From Deltaproteobacteria bacterium (GTDB lineage: Bacteria > Myxococcota > JACPTQ01), in assembly GCA_016192705.1 (NCBI GenBank), contig JACPTQ010000009.1, forward strand, positions 1 through 64,000: DNA of 64,000 bases, given 5' to 3'. The translations under genes and the position numbers were made by a program. Within the stretch, counting starts at the first letter, position 1. The number at the start of each line of letters is the position of its first letter. Below, piece by piece: positions 54,844 to 63,486 of this stretch. Under the pieces are notes generated by a model. The model saw nothing but the letters and a program-made list of their open reading frames with translations. It was not told the DNA's origin and did not search any database.

Positions 54844-56589
54844 ATGAGTGTCGTTCTCGGAATAAACGCGTTTCATCCAGGCGCCGCCGCGGCCGTCGTT
54901 GTTGACGGTCACCCGGTCGCGGCGATTGCCGAAGAGCGGCTCAACCGCGTGAAGTACTACGCGAAGTTCCCCAAGCTCGCAATCCAGCGGTGCCTAGAGA
55001 TGGCGGGCGTGACGTGGCGCGACGTCGACGCCGTCGCGATTGGGCGCGATGCTTCGGCGAACGTGAACAAGAAAATCGAGTACGCCCTCAAGAACCCCAG
55101 CAACCTTTTGAACCTCCTCAAGATTAAGCGGTCGCGCGGCCGCCTCGACGATCTTCGCGCGCTCATCGCGACCGAATGCGACGTCCCGACGGCGTCGCTC
55201 CGATTCAACCAGCACAACATCGAGCATCACCTCGCGCACACGGCCAGTTCGTATTTCGTTTCGCCCTGGGACCACGCGGCCGGAATCACCATCGACGGCT
55301 CGGGCGATTTCGTGACGTGCCTCCTGTCCGAGTGCCGCGGCGACACGATTGAAACCAAACGCCGCATTTTCGTGCCGCACTCTCTCGGCTCGCTCTACAC
55401 GATGATCTGCCAGTTTATCGGTTACGGCACATACGGCGACGAAGGCAAAGTGATGGGTCTTGCACCGCTCGGCACCGACCGCCACCGCGCGCTTTTCGAC
55501 GACATGATCACCCTCACCACGAAGGGACTTGAGCTGAATCCAAAATACTTCGTCCCCTTCGGCGCCAATCAGGGGATGACGATTCGCGACAACGGCGAGA
55601 TGGAGCTGCAGCGCCATTACTCTGATCTTGTCGTCGACAAGTTTGGGCTGCCGCGGGTCCGCCACGCCGAGCTCACCGACCGCGACAAGGATCTCGCGTT
55701 CGGCCTCCAGCGCGTTTTCGAGACGGCGTATTTTCATTTGTTGAACTTGCTTCACCGTCTCGTTCCATCCGATCGCGTTGTGATGGCCGGCGGTTGCGCG
55801 CTCAACAGCGTTGCGAACGGGAAGCTGTTTGGTGAAACACCGTTTCGTGAAACCTGCATCCAGCCGGCCGCGGGCGACGAGGGGCTTGCGCTTGGAGCCG
55901 CACTGTACGTGAGCAACATTTTCTTGAAAGAGAAAAAGCGTTTCGTTATGCAGAACGCGTACCTCGGACCCGAGTTCAGCGACGACGCCATCCAGCGCGA
56001 CCTTGAGAGAAGTGGCGTTCCGTTCGCCCGCTGCGATCGCGGGGCTCTCCTCGACGAGACCGTCGTCGATCTCGTCGCCGGACGTGTCGTCGGCTGGTTT
56101 CAAGGGCGGATGGAGTGGGGACCGCGCGCGCTCGGCAACCGCTCAATCCTCGCGCACCCCGGCCTCCCGGACATGAAGGATGTCCTGAACGCGCGCATCA
56201 AGCACCGCGAGTGGTTCCGTCCGTTTGCCCCATCGATCCTCGCCGAGCATCAGTCCGACGTGTTCGAGCACGATCACCCGTCGCCGTACATGCTGCACGT
56301 CTACAAGATTCGACCGGCCTGGCGCGAAAAGCTCGTCGCGGTCAATCACGTTGACGACACGGGACGCCTCCAAACCGTGGCGCGCGATGAAAACCCGCTC
56401 TACTATGACCTGATTCAGAAATTCTTTGAGAAAACCGGCATCCCCGTCATCCTTAATACGAGCTTCAATGAAAACGAGCCGATCGTCTGCGCGCCGCAAG
56501 AAGCGATCGATTGTTACCGGCGCACGAAAATGGACACCTTGGTGATCGGCCCGTTTGTTTGCCGAAAACAGAATCAGGGAGCCGCGTAA
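54844..56589 (+). CDS. NodU/CmcH-family carbamoyltransferase, second copy
   Basis: 581 aa from the ATG at 54844 (MSVVLGINAFHPGAAAAVVV); a TTG at 54832 would add four residues. The Kae1-like half has NIEHHLAHTASSYFVSPWD and TIDGSGDFVTCL. VMGLAPLGTDRH and MAGGCALNSVANGKL follow. The C-terminal half has GRMEWGPRALGNRSILAHPG, PFAPSILAE and ILNTSFNENEPIVC. Metal and carbamoyl-phosphate residues look intact. It differs substantially from the copy at 43.6 kb and belongs to the higher-GC part of the locus. It would O-carbamoylate a sugar or another hydroxyl. Confidence 0.93.
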   Translation: MSVVLGINAFHPGAAAAVVVDGHPVAAIAEERLNRVKYYAKFPKLAIQRCLEMAGVTWRDVDAVAIGRDASANVNKKIEYALKNPSNLLNLLKIKRSRGRLDDLRALIATECDVPTASLRFNQHNIEHHLAHTASSYFVSPWDHAAGITIDGSGDFVTCLLSECRGDTIETKRRIFVPHSLGSLYTMICQFIGYGTYGDEGKVMGLAPLGTDRHRALFDDMITLTTKGLELNPKYFVPFGANQGMTIRDNGEMELQRHYSDLVVDKFGLPRVRHAELTDRDKDLAFGLQRVFETAYFHLLNLLHRLVPSDRVVMAGGCALNSVANGKLFGETPFRETCIQPAAGDEGLALGAALYVSNIFLKEKKRFVMQNAYLGPEFSDDAIQRDLERSGVPFARCDRGALLDETVVDLVAGRVVGWFQGRMEWGPRALGNRSILAHPGLPDMKDVLNARIKHREWFRPFAPSILAEHQSDVFEHDHPSPYMLHVYKIRPAWREKLVAVNHVDDTGRLQTVARDENPLYYDLIQKFFEKTGIPVILNTSFNENEPIVCAPQEAIDCYRRTKMDTLVIGPFVCRKQNQGAA

Positions 56590-56598
56590 AGAGCCCCC

Positions 56599-58842
56599 CT
56601 ACGCACCCGCGCCGTCGGGGCCCGAACTCGGCGACGACTCCGCTGTCCCGGGCCGGCTGTAGTACCCGTATCGCCGCGTGTAGCCATAATGGTAGTAATA
56701 GCCGTAGCGTCGATCCTCGAGGTCAACGCTGTTTAGAATTGTGCCGAGCAAGTGGGCCTTGAGGGCCCGAAGTTGCCGCGTGCTGCGGCGCAGCGACTCG
56801 CGTGCCGTGCGCGCGCCGTTCGCAACGAGCACCGTCCCGTCGCACACGGTCGCGAGCAGGAGCGCATCGGCGACAACAAGGCTGGGCGGCGAATCGTAAA
56901 TCACCATATCAAACCGATCGACAAGCAACTCAAAGACCTTCTTGAACCGCGCGGATTGAAGAAGCTCGCTCGGATTGGGCGGAACCGGCCCGCACAAGAG
57001 GAGAGACAGATGCGGAATTCCCGAGTCAACCAAAACCTCCTCGAGAGGAATGTCCATCAAAATCAGCGACGAGATCCCCTTGTCGTTCTGCTTTCCGTAA
57101 ACGCGATGAATGTTGGGACGCCGCATGTCGGTATCAACCAAAACAACGCGCTTCCCCGTGAGCGCCACAGACGTCGCGAGATTGCACGCGACGGTTGTCT
57201 TCCCCTCTTCGGGGCCCGAACTCGTGACGACAATGCTCCGAAGCGGTTTATCGGGCGACATGAAAAACAAGTTCGTCCGAATCGCCCGCACCGCCTCGCT
57301 CACAAACGACTGCGGGTCGACTTCGCTGCTTCGCGCGGGCGGACTCTTGGCGACGCGCGCATTGCGGACGAGCGGAACAATTCCGAGGAACGTCGCCCCC
57401 GTCAGCGCCTCGACCTGTTCCTGGGTTCGAACCGAGGTATCCAAACTGTTGAGCAGCATCGCGAGAAAAACCCCCAACACGATCCCAAGCACCAACCCAA
57501 CCGCGAGGTTCACCATGAACCGAGGCCGCACGGGAGCTCTGGGAACCTGCGCGCGGTCAAGCACGGTGACGTTGTTCGCGATCTGCGTCTCGTCCTTCGT
57601 CAGCTCGATCTCCTTGATGCGCTGAAGCACGCGCGACAGCGACATCTCCGAGTACTTCACGTCGCGCAAAAGCCCACTGTAATCCGCCTCCCGCGCCGTC
57701 AATTGCCGCGCAACCGAATCATCCCGCTGAAACGCGACGTGCGCCTCGCGTTCAAGCTTCTGCAGCGCCCTCAAATTCGCCTCTCGCTCCTTGGTCGACA
57801 CATTTCGATTCTTTCGAAACTTCGCGACCTCTTCCGTCAGCGCCGCGCGCGCCGTCTCGAGCTCTTTTTTCACATCGCGAACGTCCTGATATTTCTCTTG
57901 GTACCGCTCGAGCAGCTTTTTGTAGCGTCGGTCGATTTCGGAAATATCCGCCTTGAGGCGCTGAACAAGCGCGTTCTGAAGCACGGCACTCGAAACCTCC
58001 GGATTCGCCCAATCGCCGTTGAGCTTCTTGAGCTCCGCGAGCTCCTTTTCGAGTGAGTTCCGGCTCCACGTCACCTCTTGGTATTTTTTCCACGCCGATT
58101 GTAGCTTTTCGCTCTGTATTCTTAGGTTGTCCTCAAATCCTGGCACGCGGAACCCGTGCTTCACCCGAAACTCCGAAAGCACACGCTCGGCGCTCGCGAG
58201 CTTCTGTTCGAGCCCTGGCACCGCGCCGACGAGCTTCGCAAGCGCGTCCTGCGTCGTGCTCCCTTTTCGCGCCACATTAAACTCACGATACGCCTCGGCC
58301 ACCGCAATCGACAGCCGCTGGGCGCGCGTCGGCTCAGAGTCCTCAACCACCACAGCCACCACCCGGCTGTCACGCACCGGCTCAACCCGCGTCGCACCAA
58401 CGAGCCGCGAAACGGGGTCTGTGCGCTTGAGCGCCTCCGCAAGCCGGGGTGTTCCTTCGAGCTCCTTGAGCCCCAGAAAATCGAGGTCGCGCGCAAGCCC
58501 CTCCGCGCGCACCACGCGCTCTGCGACGGCACGGCTTCGAATCACCTGATACTGGGTCTGAAAAAACTCCTTCGACGCCCAATATCCGCCCGTTCCCAGC
58601 TCGACGACTTCGCGAACGTTTGTGATGACTTGCGGCGTTTGCGTGTTGATTTCAACCGTCGTCTTCGCCGCAAAAATCCGAATCTGACTGTCGGTCCAAA
58701 AAAAAGTCCCCGTCGAAACACCTGCGGCGACCAACAAAATGAGCCACTTGCGGCGCAACAAAAGCCGCCCAAACTCGATGGCGCGCTCAAGGGAAAGCGA
58801 CGACTCATCGCGGGCGTCCGCCGTCTGCGGGGCTTCGACCAT
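56599..58842 (-). CDS. Wzc-type polysaccharide co-polymerase with tyrosine autokinase
   Basis: 747 aa. The Wzz-like chain-length part has a membrane helix at about 34-52 (WLILLVAAGVSTGTFFW), a long coiled-coil periplasmic region (about 200-430) and a second helix near 460-480 preceded by RAPVRPRFMVNLAVG. The cytoplasmic BY-kinase domain has Walker A SSGPEEGKTTVACNLA, A' VVLVDTDMRRPNIHR and B MVIYDSPPS. The C-terminus carries a Tyr cluster (RRYGYYYHYGYTRRYGYYS), the expected autophosphorylation tail. It controls polymer length and export in a Wzy-dependent pathway. No wza or phosphatase gene was seen in the window. Divergent from rimO. Confidence 0.93.
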   Translation of the reverse strand: MVEAPQTADARDESSLSLERAIEFGRLLLRRKWLILLVAAGVSTGTFFWTDSQIRIFAAKTTVEINTQTPQVITNVREVVELGTGGYWASKEFFQTQYQVIRSRAVAERVVRAEGLARDLDFLGLKELEGTPRLAEALKRTDPVSRLVGATRVEPVRDSRVVAVVVEDSEPTRAQRLSIAVAEAYREFNVARKGSTTQDALAKLVGAVPGLEQKLASAERVLSEFRVKHGFRVPGFEDNLRIQSEKLQSAWKKYQEVTWSRNSLEKELAELKKLNGDWANPEVSSAVLQNALVQRLKADISEIDRRYKKLLERYQEKYQDVRDVKKELETARAALTEEVAKFRKNRNVSTKEREANLRALQKLEREAHVAFQRDDSVARQLTAREADYSGLLRDVKYSEMSLSRVLQRIKEIELTKDETQIANNVTVLDRAQVPRAPVRPRFMVNLAVGLVLGIVLGVFLAMLLNSLDTSVRTQEQVEALTGATFLGIVPLVRNARVAKSPPARSSEVDPQSFVSEAVRAIRTNLFFMSPDKPLRSIVVTSSGPEEGKTTVACNLATSVALTGKRVVLVDTDMRRPNIHRVYGKQNDKGISSLILMDIPLEEVLVDSGIPHLSLLLCGPVPPNPSELLQSARFKKVFELLVDRFDMVIYDSPPSLVVADALLLATVCDGTVLVANGARTARESLRRSTRQLRALKAHLLGTILNSVDLEDRRYGYYYHYGYTRRYGYYSRPGTAESSPSSGPDGAGA

Positions 58843-58874
58843 TCACCCGTAATGGTAACCGAAAGGAGAAACCG

Positions 58875-58903
58875 CTTCCAGGCGTCGCCAAAATCTGTAT
58901 AAT
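58875..58903 (+). promoter_or_regulatory. Probable rimO promoter
   Basis: A perfect -10 TATAAT at 58898-58903 lies 17 bases after a weak -35 CTTCCA at 58875-58880. The predicted start near 58910 leaves only about 8 bases before the rimO ATG at 58918, a very short leader without room for a ribosome site. Confidence 0.5.
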
Positions 58904-58917
58904 GACGGGTTTGCACG

Positions 58918-60324
58918 ATGGCGAATCGCACACTCCATATGGTCTCGCTCGGTTGCCCGAAAAACCTCGTCGACAGCGAGGTGATGCTTGGGAGCCTTCT
59001 CGAGACGGGGTACCGCGTCATCGACGATCCCGCGAAAGCCGCGCTCATTCTCGTCAACACATGCGCGTTCATCGACGCGTCAAAAAAGGAATCCGTCGAC
59101 GCCATTCTTGAAATGGCAGCGCAAAAGGAGAGCGGCAGTTGCGAACGCCTCGTCGTCACGGGATGCCTCGCGCAGCGTTACGTCGACGCGCTTCGCCACG
59201 AGATCCCCGAGGTCGACTTATGGGTCGGCACCGGCGAATTCCAGAACATCGCGGCGCTCGTCGCTGAGCCGCCCGCGGACGGTGTCGCGGTCGCAAACCC
59301 CGTGTACGTCTACGACTCGCGCGTGACACGTGTGAACTCGCGGCCGGCGCACAGCGTGTATGTGAAGGTCAGCGAGGGCTGCGGCAACCCCTGCACGTTT
59401 TGCATCATCCCCAAGCTTCGCGGCGACTTGAGGAGTCGTGCCATCTCCGATATCGCGGCCGAGGTTGCGAACTTGGCGTCGCGCGGAATGTTTGAGGTGA
59501 ACCTCATCGCGCAAGACTTGAACGCCTACGGCGCGGATCGCCACGACGGCACCGACCTCGCGAAACTGCTCCGCGCGATCGCGCGCATCGATGGCGTCGG
59601 CTGGGTGCGCCTCCATTACCTTTACCCACGGCCATTTCCGCGCGACCTGCTCTCGGCGATCGCCGAGGAACCGCGCGTCGCGAAGTACATCGACATCCCG
59701 TTTCAGCACATCTCGGATCGCATTTTGCGCGCAATGAAGCGCGGGCGAGGCGAAAAATTCCATCGCGAGCTCGTGGAAAAACTGCGCGCGGCGATCCCGA
59801 GGGTTTCGCTCCGTACGTCGCTCATTGTTGGCTTTCCTGGCGAGACCGACCGCGACTTTGAGCGCCTCTACGACTTCGTGGAAGAAATGCGCTTCGACCA
59901 TGTTGGCGTTTTCGAATACTCGCCCGAGGAGGGGACACCGGCGGGCACGATGCGGCGACAAGTCCCAGCGCGCGTGAAAGCTGAGCGGCGCCATCGGCTC
60001 CTCACGCTTCAGCGACGTCTTTCACGAGAGCGGCTCGCCGCGTACGTGGGTCGCGAGGTCGATGTGTTGGTTGACGAAGTCGCCGAGCAGGCGCGGGGCC
60101 GCCTCGAATCGCAGGCGCCTGAAGTTGACGGCCACGTCGTCCTGCGCGGGTCGTGCCGACCAGGCGATCTCGTGCGTGCGCGCATCGCGTCGAGTGGCGA
60201 TTACGATCTGTCCGCAGAGGTCGTCCAGATCCTCCAGCCATCGCGGCTCGCGTCGACATCGCGGACGCCGGCGACCAGTGCACAAATCCAGCTCGCCTCA
60301 CGCGCACTCCCCGTCATTGGCTGA
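58918..60324 (+). CDS. rimO: Ribosomal protein S12 methylthiotransferase RimO
   Basis: 468 aa. It is a radical-SAM enzyme that methylthiolates Asp of ribosomal protein S12. The UPF0004 domain carries VSLGCPKNLVDSE, VNTCAFIDASK and VVTGCLAQRY, whose three Cys bind the auxiliary cluster. The radical-SAM motif CGNPCTFCIIP is followed by YLYPRPFP and DIPFQHISDRILRAM. A C-terminal TRAM-like region has AYVGREVDVLVDE. The GCPKNLVDSE signature separates RimO from MiaB. The C-terminus is about 25 residues longer than the domain. Followed after 31 bases by ddl. Confidence 0.95.
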   Translation: MANRTLHMVSLGCPKNLVDSEVMLGSLLETGYRVIDDPAKAALILVNTCAFIDASKKESVDAILEMAAQKESGSCERLVVTGCLAQRYVDALRHEIPEVDLWVGTGEFQNIAALVAEPPADGVAVANPVYVYDSRVTRVNSRPAHSVYVKVSEGCGNPCTFCIIPKLRGDLRSRAISDIAAEVANLASRGMFEVNLIAQDLNAYGADRHDGTDLAKLLRAIARIDGVGWVRLHYLYPRPFPRDLLSAIAEEPRVAKYIDIPFQHISDRILRAMKRGRGEKFHRELVEKLRAAIPRVSLRTSLIVGFPGETDRDFERLYDFVEEMRFDHVGVFEYSPEEGTPAGTMRRQVPARVKAERRHRLLTLQRRLSRERLAAYVGREVDVLVDEVAEQARGRLESQAPEVDGHVVLRGSCRPGDLVRARIASSGDYDLSAEVVQILQPSRLASTSRTPATSAQIQLASRALPVIG

Positions 60325-60355
60325 AATCCCCGCGCCGCTGCGATACAGTTTCCCC

Positions 60356-61534
60356 ATGTCGATAAAGATCCGCGTCGCAATCCTTTACGGCGGGCGTTCC
60401 GCCGAACACGAAGTTTCGCTTCTCTCCGCGCGCAATGTCGTCGCCGCACTTGACCGTTCGCGCTTCGAACCAATTCTTGTCGGTATCGACAAGCAAGGCG
60501 CTTGGAGGCTGCAAGACAAACGAGCGCTCCTCGAAGCCCCGCGCGATCCGCGCCTCGTGCGTTTGAACACCGCTGGACCCACAGTGTCGCTCACGTCAGA
60601 AGATTTCAACGCCAAGGCGCAAAGGAGCAAAGACGCAAAAAACGAAACCTCTTCCCTTGGCGTCTCCGCGCCTTTGCGTCAAGCTCCGACCCTCGTATCC
60701 ACGAATGCCGTCGCCGCCGAAGTCGTTTTTCCGGTCCTGCACGGACCGATGGGCGAGGACGGAACCGTTCAGGGAATGCTCGAGCTTGCGGGACTACCCT
60801 ACGTCGGCGCAGGCGTTCTCGGCTCAGCGGTCGGCATGGATAAAGACGTCATGAAGCGACTCCTTCGCGACGCTGGATTGCCTGTGACGCCGTTTCGCAC
60901 GATTCGCAAATCCGATTTCGCGCGGGATCCCGCGGCGTCATGCGCTCTTGCGGCTGAAGTTGGATTCCCGATCTTCACGAAACCCGCCAATCTCGGGTCG
61001 TCCGTCGGCGTGCGTCGCGTCGCATCGGCCAGCGAACTTCGCGACGCGCTCGCGCACGCGTTCGCGTTCGACACGAAGGCGCTTACCGAAGCCGCCGTCG
61101 ATGGTCGCGAAATCGAATGCTCCGTGCTCGGCAACGACACTCCCATCGCGTCGCTCCCGGGCGAAATCATCGTTCATCACAAGGACGGGTTTTACTCGTA
61201 CGATGCAAAGTACATCGATGAAAACGGCGCCGCGCTTGAAATTCCCGCGAAACTCACGCCCGAACAAATCGGCGTCGTTCAATCCCTCGCCGTTCGCGCG
61301 TTCCATGCGCTCGAATGTTCAGGCCTCGCGCGCGTCGACCTCTTCTTGCGCCGCACGGACGGTGCGTTCATTGTAAACGAAATCAATACAATTCCCGGGT
61401 TCACGGCCATCTCGATGTACCCAAAGCTTTGGGAAGCAAGCGGCATCGGCCCAACGGAACTCGTGTCGCGACTCATCGACCTCGCGCTTGAGCGTCACGC
61501 CGAGCGACAAAAACTCAAAACGTCAGGCGAATGA
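60356..61534 (+). CDS. ddl: D-alanine-D-alanine ligase
   Basis: 392 aa from the ATG at 60356 (MSIKIRVAILYGGRSAEHEV); the frame is open to 60062, but that overlaps rimO. It forms the D-Ala-D-Ala dipeptide of peptidoglycan. Motifs are GGRSAEHEVSLLSA, VFPVLHGPMGEDGTVQG, MDKDVMKRLL, the nucleotide loop FTKPANLGSSVGV, the omega-loop FYSYDAKY (Tyr form, D-Ala specific) and metal-binding FIVNEINTIPGFT. Residues about 83-113 (FNAKAQRSKDAKN to APLRQAPT) look inserted relative to other ligases and are encoded by a palindromic repeat element, yet the frame and all catalytic motifs remain intact. Confidence 0.95.
   Translation: MSIKIRVAILYGGRSAEHEVSLLSARNVVAALDRSRFEPILVGIDKQGAWRLQDKRALLEAPRDPRLVRLNTAGPTVSLTSEDFNAKAQRSKDAKNETSSLGVSAPLRQAPTLVSTNAVAAEVVFPVLHGPMGEDGTVQGMLELAGLPYVGAGVLGSAVGMDKDVMKRLLRDAGLPVTPFRTIRKSDFARDPAASCALAAEVGFPIFTKPANLGSSVGVRRVASASELRDALAHAFAFDTKALTEAAVDGREIECSVLGNDTPIASLPGEIIVHHKDGFYSYDAKYIDENGAALEIPAKLTPEQIGVVQSLAVRAFHALECSGLARVDLFLRRTDGAFIVNEINTIPGFTAISMYPKLWEASGIGPTELVSRLIDLALERHAERQKLKTSGE
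60616..60680. repeat. Palindromic repeat element inside ddl
   Basis: The arm 60616-60636 (GGCGCAAAGGAGCAAAGACGC) pairs with 60660-60680. Of 21 positions, 17 are Watson-Crick, one is G-T and three are mismatched; 23 bases lie in the loop. Sequences such as CGCAAAGACGCAAAGG and CTTTGCGTC are characteristic of a short dispersed palindrome known from intergenic DNA of several bacterial groups. Here it lies in frame inside a coding sequence. Confidence 0.75.
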
Positions 61535-61543
61535 AACGCGCGC

Positions 61544-62932
61544 TCAAGGACGTCTCACCTGCGCAAGCCGTCCTGTCGCGGGATCAACGAGACTAAAAAA
61601 AGTCCCCGCACCACGATGCGCGAACTGTCCAAACTTCGCGGTGCGTGCGTCGATCTCCTCTTGTGTGACAACAAGCTTTCGCAAAACCCCCGTCGCCACG
61701 GCCTTTTCGCCGCGCAGGTCCGGCGCATCGCTCGCAACGTCAACACTCAAAAGCGTCGCAATTTTTGAACTCTCGACGACACCCTCCAGCGTGACGAGCC
61801 TCCCGACGGCCGCGCCGAGTTGCGATGCGTCCCTGACGACGATCGGCGCCTCGCCGCTCGGTGTCCAATTGCTGTCGCGCCGATCCCCGAACCGCTCCCG
61901 CACCCTCTTCGCGCGCTCCACGTACTTCACGAACGCGGGAATCGCGATTGCGCTCATCATTCCGACCGTCGCAAAATCATCAAACGCAAGTGTCATCGCG
62001 CCGGTCAAGAACTTCCCCTCGCGCGCAACCTTCGCGCCGTCGACCATCTTCGTGAGCTTGTCGACGCCGCCCACGAGCGACACGCCGACCGCGGCTTGTG
62101 GCGGCAACCGGTCGATCATTCCGCGATACTTCGCGATCGCTTCCTTCGCCTTCACTTCATAAGCAACAAGATCGGCCTCGTCGCCAGAGCCCCCCGCAAC
62201 CAAGCGATACCCAGACGCGCTCTTTTCAGCGACCGCAAAAATGGTCCGAAACCGCAGCTTCCCATCGATCTTTCCAAATCCAAACGCCCCAAACGTTTCC
62301 CCGCCAAACCCCTTGCGCAAACCACGCACGTCGCGAAGTGCCGCGACCCCAGGATGATCGACTTTTTTCTCGCTTTTCTCCCACGCCGCGATCTCGTCGA
62401 GCAGGTCCTTCGATTTCGACACCACGACGAACTCGCCGAGGTCGCGGCTCGCCGCCATCACGTCAGCGGCCTTCGCACCAGCACCGCGAGGAACGAACGC
62501 TGCGATCCCCATGCGGCACAACGCAAACACGACACGCGTATACCCAGACGGATCAAAGCCGAGCTCCTTGGTGATCTCTTCGCGTACCTTCGCCCGCGCT
62601 TTCGCCGGATCGAGAAGACCGGCGAGCTTCGGATTTGACGCGACGAGCCCCACACCCAACGGAGATTTCGCGATGTCACCGACCGTCTTCAACAACTTTG
62701 TCACGAGCCCCTTGTCGCCGAGAAGTGGTTCAACCGATCCCCATGCGACGCCGTCGCAGCCGTTCGGAGGCGTCAAAACAACAATTCGGTCGAGTTCATC
62801 CGCGCCGCGCGCAGCCGACATCGCGCTCGCGTCGGTCGCCGTCCCATCCGATTGGCGAATCACAAACACGAGCGCCGCCACGAACGCGGCGGCCCCGACC
62901 CAAATGGCGATGGCCTCTTTTTTCATCGACAT
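61544..62932 (-). CDS. Hypothetical membrane-anchored protein
   Basis: 462 aa. One N-terminal membrane anchor (EAIAIWVGAAAFVAALVFVI, 6-25) and a large extracytoplasmic body. Two thirds of the way along it contains GMMSAIAIPAFVKYVERAKR, which closely resembles the start of type IV pilin helices (AIAIPAFxKYxxRAK) but is internal. The C-terminal 100 residues contain LGAAVGRLVTLEGVVESSKI and could form an OB-like or similar beta domain. Not recognised as a known family. It is convergent with ddl (9 bases) and lies downstream of the cyclic-nucleotide-binding gene. Confidence 0.7.
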   Translation of the reverse strand: MSMKKEAIAIWVGAAAFVAALVFVIRQSDGTATDASAMSAARGADELDRIVVLTPPNGCDGVAWGSVEPLLGDKGLVTKLLKTVGDIAKSPLGVGLVASNPKLAGLLDPAKARAKVREEITKELGFDPSGYTRVVFALCRMGIAAFVPRGAGAKAADVMAASRDLGEFVVVSKSKDLLDEIAAWEKSEKKVDHPGVAALRDVRGLRKGFGGETFGAFGFGKIDGKLRFRTIFAVAEKSASGYRLVAGGSGDEADLVAYEVKAKEAIAKYRGMIDRLPPQAAVGVSLVGGVDKLTKMVDGAKVAREGKFLTGAMTLAFDDFATVGMMSAIAIPAFVKYVERAKRVRERFGDRRDSNWTPSGEAPIVVRDASQLGAAVGRLVTLEGVVESSKIATLLSVDVASDAPDLRGEKAVATGVLRKLVVTQEEIDARTAKFGQFAHRGAGTFFSLVDPATGRLAQVRRP

Positions 62933-62951
62933 CCCCTCCTCGCCTAAACGG

Positions 62952-63476
62952 TCAGAGAATCGGGCGCGAGCTGCGCAGTTTCTCAGCGAGGTTCGATTCG
63001 ACGAGTGCCGCGTCAGTTTGTCGCAGACGGCGGCTGATCTCGCGCGCGATGTTCATGACGATGAGCGTGAACGTCTTGAGCTCGCGGTGAGACAGTTGGT
63101 GCAGGTCGCGATTCGATAACGAGAAAGTCGCAGTCTCTTCGATGGCGCGAACCGTCGCGGACCGCGGCTGAATATCGATGACCGCCATCTCGCCAAAAAA
63201 ATCGCCACCCGAAAGCGTCGCAAGGAGAAGTGGCGCCGCTCCGTTTTGACCGCCGCGCTCGACAACCACCTTCCCGCTCCGAACAATATACATCTCGCGC
63301 CCCGGTTCGCCCTCGCTCACGATGACGTCACCCGCGCGGTACGCGTGCTCGCGGAGCAACGCCGCGACGCGCTCAAGCTCCTCGCCGAGAAGCCCGCCAA
63401 AAATCGGAGTGTGTCGCAGAATCTCTTTCTTCGCGTCCACGGCCGGGCAGCTAACACGATTGCCGCCTCGCGTCAA
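62952..63476 (-). CDS. Cyclic-nucleotide-binding domain protein
   Basis: 174 aa; a GTG at 63440 (MDAKKEILRHTPIFGGL) is an equally likely start. A cNMP-binding beta-roll: LREHAYRAGDVIVSEGEPGR, MYIVRSGKVVVER, GDFFGEMAVIDIQPRSATVRA. The phosphate-binding cassette is GEMAVIDIQPRSATV, with the RSAT arginine present. There is no C-terminal helix-turn-helix, so it is not a CRP-type regulator; it more likely senses cNMP and acts on a partner. It follows a sigma-54 activator-like gene on the same strand after 10 bases and precedes the unknown membrane protein. Confidence 0.85.
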   Translation of the reverse strand: MTRGGNRVSCPAVDAKKEILRHTPIFGGLLGEELERVAALLREHAYRAGDVIVSEGEPGREMYIVRSGKVVVERGGQNGAAPLLLATLSGGDFFGEMAVIDIQPRSATVRAIEETATFSLSNRDLHQLSHRELKTFTLIVMNIAREISRRLRQTDAALVESNLAEKLRSSRPIL

Positions 63477-63486
63477 ATGTTGACGC

